From Alphaproteobacteria bacterium (GTDB taxonomy: Bacteria > Pseudomonadota > Alphaproteobacteria > CAISOG01), in the NCBI GenBank assembly GCA_018883285.1, contig VEQJ01000050.1, positions 1 to 7,668 on the forward strand: a DNA stretch of 7,668 nt, in the 5' to 3' direction. Under the pieces are notes generated by a model. It did no database searches, was not told the DNA's origin, and was given only the letters and a program-made list of their open reading frames with translations. Shown piece by piece: positions 1-5,229 of the stretch (its first letter is position 1; the number at the start of each line of letters is the position of its first letter). A program made the translations under genes and the position numbers.

Positions 1-597
1 GCCATTGGTCGGGTGTTCACAAACGCTTTAAACGCTGGTCTGACAAAGGAATTTGGCAGATGATTTTCAACACACTCGCCGCCACCGCCGATACGGAATG
101 GCTGATGATAGATTCAACGATTGTTCGCGCTTATCAATGCGCCTCTGGCGCAAAAGGGGACAGAAAAATCAGGCATTAGGCCGATCTTGTGGTGGTTTTA
201 CCACCAAAATTTACGCATTATGTGATGCTCTTGGCAATCCATTGCGCTTTGTTTTAACGGGTGGTGAGCGTCACGATTCCACGCAAGCCCTGCCGCTGTT
301 GGATGGCATGCGCGGCGATTATGTTCTGGCGGATAAAGGCTATGATGCTGACTATATCGCAAAAGCTGCGGAAAATATAGGTGCGCAAGCGGTCATTCCA
401 TCTCGTTCAAATAGCAAAAATCTACGTGTTTATAACGCGTATTTGTACAAAGAACGCAACCATATTGAACGGCTATTCGGCAAGCTCAAACAGTTCAGAC
501 GCATCGCCACACGCTACGACAAAACAGATTCCGCTTTCTTAGGATTTATCTACCTCGCCTCCATCTTGCTATGGCTAAAATGAATGTCGATAGTTCC
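1..597 (+). mobile_element. Right part of an IS5-family insertion sequence (IS427-like group)
   Basis: This is the 3' part of an insertion sequence whose left end lies outside the window. The transposase fills most of it. Fourteen bases after its stop codon the sequence reads GATAGTTCC followed by TAA. I place the right end at about 597 because IS427-group elements commonly end in ...CC and insert at TA-containing targets; this would make TA (598-599) the flanking target duplication. The end is inferred, because the left inverted repeat needed to confirm it is not visible. The element sits immediately upstream of the ompA-like gene and in the same orientation. Its composition is closer to the AT-richer left third of the window than to the right half. 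Confidence 0.75.
3..583 (+). CDS. IS5-family DDE transposase, 5'-truncated by the window, read across a -1 frame change
   Basis: Cuts and joins the ends of its own insertion sequence. The start lies outside the window. From base 3 the frame reads HWSGVHKRFKRWSDKGIWQM and continues through WLMIDSTIVRAYQCASGAKG until a TAG at 177-179. The remainder (NQALGRSCGGFTTKIYALCD onward) is in the -1 frame and ends at the TGA at 581-583. Joined, they give one continuous IS5-type catalytic domain. The DDE triad is intact: Asp at 111-113 (MIDST), Asp at 332-334 (ADKGYD) and Glu at 467-469 (HIERLFGKLK). D1-D2 spacing is about 74 residues and D2-E 45. The switch falls at the AAAAGGGG (152-159) or AAAAA (164-168) run. 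IS427-group elements often use two overlapping frames joined by ribosomal frameshifting, so this may be programmed. A simple inactivating indel or a sequencing error is the alternative. The ATG at 53 is a frame artefact and not a true start. Confidence 0.85.
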
Positions 598-642
598 TAA
601 TCAAATCGTCGGGCTACAGGGTTGGTGGTCAGAAAATTTTCT

Positions 643-671
643 TTGTCTAAACGCGTCAATCACGCTAATAG
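643..671 (+). promoter_or_regulatory. Weak sigma-70-like promoter candidate for the ompA-like gene
   Basis: TTGTCT (643-648) and TAATAG (666-671) are separated by 17 bp, about 40 bp upstream of the chosen start codon. The -35 matches well but the -10 matches only three of six consensus positions. It lies on the chromosomal side of the inferred IS end, so the gene could have kept its own promoter. Outward transcription from the IS is the alternative. Confidence 0.3.
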
Positions 672-712
672 TTATACCCTACCCTGTTTCCACCATGAAA
701 GGTTCTTTAACC

Positions 713-1333
713 ATGTTGACCTATCGTCATCTTTTGGCCAGCCTAGCCCTAACCGTTGCTTTTGCTGGCGCGGCATCCGCCGATGTTTCCAATTTCAACA
801 AAGTCGTCGTAGATAAAGATGGCAGCCCTGTTAGCGATGTTCGCGGTGGCTGCGTCGTTTCTCTCGGCGAAAACAAAACAGGTGCTTGCAGCACGGAGGC
901 TCCTGCCCCTGCTGTTGCTAAGCCTGTGGTACAGCGCCCTGTCGCTAAGCCTGCTACCCCAGTACCGAGCCAGGAAAGCCGCACCATTTACTTTGATTTC
1001 AACAAATCCGTGTTGGTTCCTAGCGGTCAACAAAAATTGGATACCTTGGCCAAAATCTTAAGCGAAGCCCAAGATGTTCAAAGCGTTGATATTGTTGGCC
1101 ATGCCGACCGCATTGGCAAAAGCGCCTATAACCTGAAATTGTCCGAAAAACGTGCCGAGGCTGTGAAAAGCTATCTGTTCACCAAAGGCTACAACAAGGT
1201 GAATAAGGTCAATGTTTCGGCCGTTGGTTCCGAAAAGCCTACCACCAGCTGCAGCAGCAAAAAGCGCAGCGAGCTGATCAAATGCTTGTCGGCCGATCGT
1301 CGCGTGACTGTTGAGCTGAACTATGTGAAGTAG
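713..1333 (+). CDS. OmpA-family peptidoglycan-binding envelope protein (RmpM-like, no beta-barrel)
   Basis: Probably anchors the outer membrane or a porin to peptidoglycan. The 206-residue product starts with a signal peptide (residues 1-23, hydrophobic LLASLALTVAFAG, AxA cleavage site before DVSNF). A short Cys-containing segment (C47, C59) follows, then a Pro/Ala linker (about 62-87) and an OmpA C-terminal domain (about 90-206) with YFDFNKSVL, GHADRIGKSAYNLKLSEKRA and DRRVTVEL. D132 and R147 match the residues that bind diaminopimelate in this domain. C180 and C191 may form the disulfide seen in related domains. There is no lipobox and no room for an eight-strand barrel, so it resembles Neisseria RmpM-type proteins more than enterobacterial OmpA. 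I chose the ATG at 713 because AAAGG (698-702) is spaced 10 nt upstream and translation begins directly with the signal peptide. A longer frame from 584 would start inside the IS tail, and the ATG at 695 has no ribosome binding site. Specific name not assigned. Confidence 0.88.
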   Translation: MLTYRHLLASLALTVAFAGAASADVSNFNKVVVDKDGSPVSDVRGGCVVSLGENKTGACSTEAPAPAVAKPVVQRPVAKPATPVPSQESRTIYFDFNKSVLVPSGQQKLDTLAKILSEAQDVQSVDIVGHADRIGKSAYNLKLSEKRAEAVKSYLFTKGYNKVNKVNVSAVGSEKPTTSCSSKKRSELIKCLSADRRVTVELNYVK

Positions 1334-1343
1334 CCGGCTTTAG

Positions 1344-1371
1344 GATCATCCCTTGTTCTTTGGGGATGATC
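1344..1371 (+). other. Perfect 9-bp inverted repeat downstream of the ompA-like gene
   Basis: GATCATCCC (1344-1352) and GGGATGATC (1363-1371) pair perfectly around a 10-nt loop. No T-run follows, so it is not a classical intrinsic terminator. It lies 10 bp after the stop codon and just before the real terminator. It could protect the mRNA 3' end from exonucleases or serve as a protein-binding palindrome. Confidence 0.6.
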
Positions 1372-1379
1372 ACAAAATC

Positions 1380-1422
1380 AAGGGGGGGGGTGTTTGCTGT
1401 ATGGCAACACTCCCCTTTTTTT
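1380..1422 (+). terminator. Intrinsic terminator of the ompA-like gene
   Basis: A G-rich arm (1385-1397, containing part of a nine-G run at 1382-1390) pairs with 1404-1415 (GCAACAC then TCCCC). There is one bulged T at 1395 and one G-T pair, and a six-base loop. Seven T residues follow (1416-1422). Stem, loop and T-tract give a strong plus-strand Rho-independent terminator. Confidence 0.85.
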
Positions 1423-1657
1423 GCGCCATCAGAACGCCGTGGCCGACGGATCGCCCCCCGAACATTGTGCTACCTGAAAAATTTAGAATTAGCGCTTTAA
1501 CAGCAGGTTACATTATTACAAAAACACCTTTATAACTCTTGACGCTGTGGCGGCTTATCGCCATGTTATTAACAGAAAAGCTTGGTTTTTCTTGCTCAAG
1601 TTTTTACCTCCCTTATTCCTTCCCCCTAACTGACTCTTACCTAAGGTGTGCCCCGCA
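1423..1657 (+). promoter_or_regulatory. Phasin upstream region with weak promoter candidate and small inverted repeat
   Basis: This 235-bp stretch holds no convincing gene. TTGACG (1539-1544) is a good -35, but the hexamer 17 bp downstream (CATGTT, 1562-1567) is a poor -10. TATAAC (1531-1536) is a better -10 but has only a weak -35 (TTACAT) 17 bp upstream. An inverted repeat TGGCG (1548-1552) / CGCCA (1559-1563) lies between the first pair of hexamers and could be an operator. AAGGTG (1643-1648), 9 nt before the ATG at 1658, is the ribosome binding site that fixes the phasin start. The promoter assignment is uncertain. Confidence 0.35.
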
Positions 1658-2089
1658 ATGACAAAGTTTAACAACCCATTCGATTTTGATTTCGGCAAAG
1701 TGATGGAACATTTCAAAACCGCCGGTGCGGGCTATACCCCCGTTATGGAAGCCTATCGCAAGAATTTAGACGCTCTGACCCGTGCTGGCCAACTGATGAC
1801 AGAGGGGTTGCAAACCATCGTTGAGAATCAGCGCAAAATGCTGACCAGCGCGATGAAAGATGTTGCCCAAAGCACCCGCGACTTTGTTGATGTCAAATCC
1901 CCACAGGAACGGTTGGCGCGTCAAACCGCCCTGACCAAAGAAGCCTTTGAAAAGGGGGTTGATCACCTGCGTGAGGTATCCGAAATTCTGTTGAAATCGA
2001 CCCGCGAATCCATGGATTTGCTGAACAGCCGGGTCAGCGAATCGCTGGACGACATCAAACACACCGTTGGTGGCGACAGCAAGAAATAG
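1658..2089 (+). CDS. Phasin (Phasin_2 family granule-associated protein)
   Basis: Small amphipathic helical protein of the kind that coats polyhydroxyalkanoate granules and controls their size and number. The 143-residue product has no signal peptide, transmembrane segment or cysteine. It is almost entirely predicted helix with heptad-like Leu/Ala spacing. The family pattern is visible: an aromatic N-terminus (NPFDFDFGKVMEHFK), then MEAYRKNLDALTRAGQL, then a Gln-rich helix (EGLQTIVENQRKML), and a charged C-terminal helix ending in a Lys tail. The start at 1658 is set by AAGGTG 9 nt upstream. A GTG at 1646 would lie inside that ribosome binding site and is rejected. Neither the polyhydroxyalkanoate synthase nor PhaR is in the window, so the granule role rests on family resemblance. 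Granule-independent phasin-like proteins exist, so the exact role is less certain than the family. It is monocistronic, bounded by terminators on both sides. Confidence 0.85.
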   Translation: MTKFNNPFDFDFGKVMEHFKTAGAGYTPVMEAYRKNLDALTRAGQLMTEGLQTIVENQRKMLTSAMKDVAQSTRDFVDVKSPQERLARQTALTKEAFEKGVDHLREVSEILLKSTRESMDLLNSRVSESLDDIKHTVGGDSKK

Positions 2090-2123
2090 TCCGGCTGTCT
2101 TAACACAACAATTTTGCTAAAGG

Positions 2124-2154
2124 GGCGGAATCTTAAAACGGTTCCGCCTTTTTT
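2124..2154 (+). terminator. Intrinsic terminator of the phasin gene
   Basis: GGCGGAATC (2124-2132) pairs with GGTTCCGCC (2140-2148), with one G-T pair and a seven-base loop, followed by six T residues (2149-2154). It ends only about 24 bp before the next start codon, so the ACT gene needs read-through or a promoter overlapping this structure. Confidence 0.88.
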
Positions 2155-2178
2155 GTTTTCCAAAAGGCAATCATTGAT

Positions 2179-2580
2179 ATGACTGGCATTACAAATCTAA
2201 ATGTTTTGATGAAATCCATGCATCCTGAACTGCAAGATGGCATTTTCGTTTTTTGCTCTTTGCCAACGGAGCAGAGCATAGCAACTGACCTATCCCCAAT
2301 CATGCTTTTCAAGGAAACAGAAGGAACAACCGTTATTGCCCTAAAAGACAAAGTGGTTCAGGCAGGATTGCCCTATCAATACGAATGCCGTCAGATTACC
2401 CTAACGATACATTCCTCTCTTGAGGCTATTGGCTTTCTCGCAGCCATTACCGACTGCCTAGCCAAGGCGGGCATCAGCGTTAATCCAGTATCCGCCTTTT
2501 ATCATGACCATCTTTTTGTTCCGACAGAGAGAGCTGAACATGCGTTAGCCCTTCTCACAGAATTGACAAAACTGTCCTAA
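2179..2580 (+). CDS. Small ACT-domain protein of the COG3602 / DUF2241 (ACT_7) family
   Basis: A 133-residue cytoplasmic protein with no enzyme domain. Its molecular role is not established, but ACT domains generally bind amino acids or other small ligands. Family marks visible are MKSMHPEL near the N-terminus, DGIFVFCSLP (about 20-29), an FKETEGTTVIAL segment (about 46-57), then the ACT half: QITLTIHSSLEAIGFLAAIT (about 74-93), LAKAGISVNPVSAFYHDHLF (about 96-115), VPTERAEHAL. The full length matches the family, so it looks intact. AAAAGG (2162-2167) lies 11 nt before the ATG. It follows the phasin terminator closely and converges on sodB with only 17 bp between stop codons. Its base composition (27 of 60 bases G or C in the line starting at 2221) is lower than that of the genes to its right. 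The family is recognised with good confidence; the function is unknown. Confidence 0.82.
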   Translation: MTGITNLNVLMKSMHPELQDGIFVFCSLPTEQSIATDLSPIMLFKETEGTTVIALKDKVVQAGLPYQYECRQITLTIHSSLEAIGFLAAITDCLAKAGISVNPVSAFYHDHLFVPTERAEHALALLTELTKLS

Positions 2581-2597
2581 GGCTTTGCAGTAGCCAC

Positions 2598-3203
2598 CTA
2601 CAGCCCGGCTTGATCCAGATTGGCTTCGGCGAATTCCCAGTTGATCAGCTTATCCAAAAACGCCTGCACAAAATCGGCGCGGCGGTTTTGATAATCCAGG
2701 TAATAGGCATGTTCCCACACATCGATGGTCAACAGCGCGGTTTGCTGTTTGGTCATCGGCAGGTCGGCGTTGGCGGTTTTGGTAATCGCCAGCTTGCCGT
2801 TATCGACCACCAACCATGCCCAACCGCTGCCAAACTGGCTGATCGCGGCCCGCTTAAAATCCTCGGCAAATTTTTCCAACCCGCCCAAATCCCGCTCAAT
2901 CAGGCTTAGCAGCTTGGCGCCAGGTTTGCCGCCACCCTTGGGGGTCAGGCTGTTCCAGAAAAATGTATGGTTCCAAACCTGGGCGGCGTTGTTGAAAACC
3001 CCCGCCTTGCTGGCATCGCCCGCAACCTGTTGAATAATGACCTCCAGGCTTTGATCGGCCAGATCGGTATCCTTAATCAGGTTGTTCAGGTTGGTGACAT
3101 AGGTCTGATGGTGCTTGCCATGGTGAAATTCCAGGGTGCGGGCGCTGATTACAGGATCCAACGCGGTTGACTCATAGGGCAAGGGGGGCAGGGTAAAGGT
3201 CAT
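2598..3203 (-). CDS. sodB: Iron superoxide dismutase
   Basis: Converts superoxide to oxygen and hydrogen peroxide in the cytoplasm. The 201-residue product has the normal length and two-domain Fe/Mn-SOD layout: helical N-terminus with [19 protein letters not shown], then the C-terminal alpha/beta domain with [13 protein letters not shown]. The four metal ligands are all visible: H27, H79 (in QVWNHTFFW), D161 and H165. Gln75 in [11 protein letters not shown] and the FGSGWAWLV segment are typical of the iron rather than the manganese subtype. Metal choice is inferred, since cambialistic enzymes share these marks. No signal peptide is seen. I chose the ATG at 3203, not the TTG at 3218, because GGAGAG sits 7 nt upstream and overlaps the longer start. 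It lies downstream of the polyprenyl synthase gene on the same strand, but the 148-bp gap contains its own promoter. Confidence 0.96.
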   Translation of the reverse strand: MTFTLPPLPYESTALDPVISARTLEFHHGKHHQTYVTNLNNLIKDTDLADQSLEVIIQQVAGDASKAGVFNNAAQVWNHTFFWNSLTPKGGGKPGAKLLSLIERDLGGLEKFAEDFKRAAISQFGSGWAWLVVDNGKLAITKTANADLPMTKQQTALLTIDVWEHAYYLDYQNRRADFVQAFLDKLINWEFAEANLDQAGL

Positions 3204-3279
3204 AGCGGCTCTCTCCAAAAAAGGATGGGGTTACTCTCGGTGGTCGACCTGTGTAGATTGCAGCCGACAAAGTGCGCCT

Positions 3280-3308
3280 ATCATTGCCCCCTATCGCCCA
3301 TCCGTCAA
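3280..3308 (-). promoter_or_regulatory. Sigma-70-like promoter for sodB
   Basis: On the minus strand TTGACG (3308-3303) is followed after 17 bp by AATGAT (3285-3280). These match the consensus hexamers at five and four of six positions. Transcription would start near 3273, giving a leader of about 70 nt before the sodB ATG. I see no clear Fur or other regulator box. Confidence 0.5.
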
Positions 3309-3351
3309 GCCATGGGAACGAGGCAGCGCAGGCTTACCCGCTTGCCACCCC

Positions 3352-4407
3352 CTAAAAATCGCGTTGCAGGCAAAAGTCGCACAGATCGGCCAGCGCGTCG
3401 CGGTAGTGGTTAGCGGGCAGATCGGCCAAGGCATCCCGCGCCTGATTGATGTACCGTTCGGCCAACAGGCGGGTGGCGGTAAAGCCATCCACGGCGGTAA
3501 TCCGCTGGACAGCTTGGGCAAAATCGCCCTCCGCCTGCTGCTGATTTTCAATGGTGCGTTGCCAAAATTCCTTATGGCTGGGGTCGGCCTGAATCGCCAA
3601 AATCAACGGCAGGGTCATTTTGCCCTCAGCAAAATCGTGCCCCAATTCCTTGCCAAAAGCCTGCCCCCCACCGGTGTAGTCCAGCAGATCGTCAATCAGC
3701 TGAAACGCCATGCCCAAGGCCTCCCCATAGCGCATCAGCGCCAACACCTCCTGGGCGGGTGCCTTGGCGACAATCCCGCCAACCTCGGCCGCCGCCGCGA
3801 ACAGTGAGGCGGTTTTGGCATGAATCACTCGCAAATAATCGTCGCGGCTAATCTCCAAATGATGGCTGGCATCCAGCTGCATCACCTCACCCTTGGCAAT
3901 CACCGCCGCCGCGTTGGAAAGCACCCGCAACACCTCTAACGATTCGGCCACCAACATCAACTGGAACGATTGGGTGAACAGATAGTCGCCCACCAACACG
4001 CTGGCGCTGTTGCCCCACAGGGCATGGGCAGCCTTTTTGCCCCGCCGCAGCTCACTGCCATCCACGACATCGTCATGCAGCAGGGTGGCGGCGTGAATAA
4101 ACTCCACACTGGCCGCCAGCGGAATATGATGGGGGCCGCTGTAGCCACACAGCCGCGCCGCCAGCAGGGTTAGCATCGGCCGCAAACGCTTGCCCCCCGC
4201 CAGCAACAAATGACGGGCAACATCGGCAATCAACGGGGTGTCGGTGCTTAACCGATCCAAAATCAAATTGTTAACCGCATCCATATCATCGGCCACCAGC
4301 GCGGTCAGCGATGCCAGACTGTTGTTAGACGGCACGGGGGTGTTGACCCGATTGTCGCCAGAATTGGCCTCAAAAAGGGTGTTTGCTGTGGGTGATGGGT
4401 TGGTCAT
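3352..4407 (-). CDS. ispB: Long-chain trans-polyprenyl diphosphate synthase (octaprenyl-type, ubiquinone side chain)
   Basis: Condenses isopentenyl diphosphate units onto an allylic primer to build the long isoprenoid tail of ubiquinone. The 351-residue protein is all-helical with the trans-prenyltransferase signatures: GGKRLRPML (71-79), the first Asp-rich motif DDVVD (112-116) followed by GSELRRGKKAAHALWGN, a KTASLFAAAAEVGG segment (198-211), and the second Asp-rich motif FQLIDDLLDY (235-244) with the lysine-containing FAEGKMTLPLI (259-269). Small Ala residues (A106, A107) five to six positions before the first motif fit a long-chain product. The exact chain length (C40-C50) cannot be read from the sequence. 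The first 30 or so residues form an Asn/Ser/Thr-rich extension that aligns to nothing I recognise. No good ribosome binding site precedes the ATG at 4407, so the true start could be internal, for example near M42. It diverges from the methyltransferase gene, a pairing seen in other alphaproteobacteria. Confidence 0.92.
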   Translation of the reverse strand: MTNPSPTANTLFEANSGDNRVNTPVPSNNSLASLTALVADDMDAVNNLILDRLSTDTPLIADVARHLLLAGGKRLRPMLTLLAARLCGYSGPHHIPLAASVEFIHAATLLHDDVVDGSELRRGKKAAHALWGNSASVLVGDYLFTQSFQLMLVAESLEVLRVLSNAAAVIAKGEVMQLDASHHLEISRDDYLRVIHAKTASLFAAAAEVGGIVAKAPAQEVLALMRYGEALGMAFQLIDDLLDYTGGGQAFGKELGHDFAEGKMTLPLILAIQADPSHKEFWQRTIENQQQAEGDFAQAVQRITAVDGFTATRLLAERYINQARDALADLPANHYRDALADLCDFCLQRDF

Positions 4408-4479
4408 GAAGGTGTTTGGATAATCGGGGGTGTCAAAGGGGCTGGCCTATCCATAGCGGATGACGATACAGTCGCCAAC
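4408..4479. promoter_or_regulatory. Divergent ispB / methyltransferase intergenic region
   Basis: These 72 bp must hold both leaders. For the plus strand, GATAAT (4419-4424) is a five-of-six -10 without a clear -35. For the minus strand, TTGGCG (4478-4473) and TATGGA (4455-4450) are 17 bp apart but match weakly. TTGACA (4436-4431, minus) is a perfect -35, yet a matching -10 would fall right at the ispB start and is poor (ACCTTC). Neither promoter is secure. Confidence 0.25.
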
Positions 4480-5229
4480 ATGAATCTGACCCATAACGGC
4501 CTGTTAGACAACCGCCTTAAGCTGTGGCAGCCTTGCCGCGCCAGTCATGGCTATCGATTCAACAGCGATAGCGTGCTGTTGGCGGCTGGTGTAGCGGCGC
4601 AGGATGGTCAGCTGGTGTTGGAATTGGGGTGCGGCGTGGGGGCGGCCGCCCTGTGTCTGTTGCACCGTGTGCCGCAAGCCCAGCTGTTGGGCATAGAAAT
4701 TGACCCATCGTTGGCGCAGCTGGCCGCCCGCAACGCGCTTGAGAATCAGATGGCGGCACGCTTTCAGCTGATAGTCGGCGATGCCACCACCCTGCCCCTG
4801 CCCCATCAGCCCATGGTTGATCATGTCATGCTGAATCCCCCCTATTATGACCCGAAGCGCGAACGGGTTGGGCGGGCGCCGCAGGCACGCTTTCAACCAA
4901 CGGATCAACCCCTGGCCAGCTGGTTAGAGCCCGCGGTGGCGCGGCTGAAACAGGGTGGCACCCTGACCATGATTTACCCCAGCAATCGATTGGATGAAGC
5001 GGTGGCGGCCATACCCGCAGGGATCGGCGATATCGCCATCCTGCCGCTGCTCAGCAGGCCAGGAGAGTCCAAACGCCTGTTGTTGCGGGCGGTTGCGGGC
5101 GGCGATCCCCAGCGGCTAACCCATCTGCCTGGCCTGTTGTTGCATGACGCTGATGGCCGTTTCACCACGCAGGCGGAGGGGGTTTTGCGCCATGGGAAAA
5201 CTCTGAATGTAAGCCTAAGTCGCCCCTAA
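4480..5229 (+). CDS. trmN6: TrmN6-like N6-adenine methyltransferase (COG4123)
   Basis: SAM-dependent methyltransferase of the family that methylates N6 of adenosine 37 in tRNA1(Val). The substrate is inferred from the family. The 249-residue protein has the family N-terminal mark GYRFNSDSVLLAAGV (24-38), the SAM-binding glycine motif LELGCGVGAAAL (47-58), the acidic ribose-binding IEID (72-75), and the catalytic NPPY tetrad (119-122, in MLNPPYYDP) that marks N6-adenine enzymes. The C-terminal third completes a Rossmann-type domain, and the length is normal. No strong ribosome binding site precedes the ATG at 4480. A seven-codon frame (ATG at 4460) ends with a TGA that overlaps this ATG, which could allow translational coupling. 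The stop codon TAA (5227-5229) overlaps the stop of the convergent hom gene. Many alphaproteobacteria carry a small DUF2007 gene between the polyprenyl synthase and this methyltransferase; it is absent here. Confidence 0.88.
   Translation: MNLTHNGLLDNRLKLWQPCRASHGYRFNSDSVLLAAGVAAQDGQLVLELGCGVGAAALCLLHRVPQAQLLGIEIDPSLAQLAARNALENQMAARFQLIVGDATTLPLPHQPMVDHVMLNPPYYDPKRERVGRAPQARFQPTDQPLASWLEPAVARLKQGGTLTMIYPSNRLDEAVAAIPAGIGDIAILPLLSRPGESKRLLLRAVAGGDPQRLTHLPGLLLHDADGRFTTQAEGVLRHGKTLNVSLSRP

Noticed and set aside
1353..1535. A 60-codon plus-strand open frame after the ompA-like gene
   Set aside because: It runs through the hairpin, the G-run and the terminator, and lacks any recognisable feature.
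2581..2595. GGCT-N7-AGCC hairpin between the ACT gene and sodB as a shared terminator
   Set aside because: The stem is only four base pairs and neither strand has a T-run next to it.
3364..3807. A 147-codon plus-strand open frame antisense to the polyprenyl synthase
   Set aside because: It is an antisense shadow of a well-supported gene in high-GC sequence and shows no family motifs or ribosome binding site.
4408..4436. Perfect TTGACA on the minus strand as an ispB promoter
   Set aside because: The -10 at proper spacing is ACCTTC, directly against the ATG, leaving no leader; it works only if ispB starts internally.
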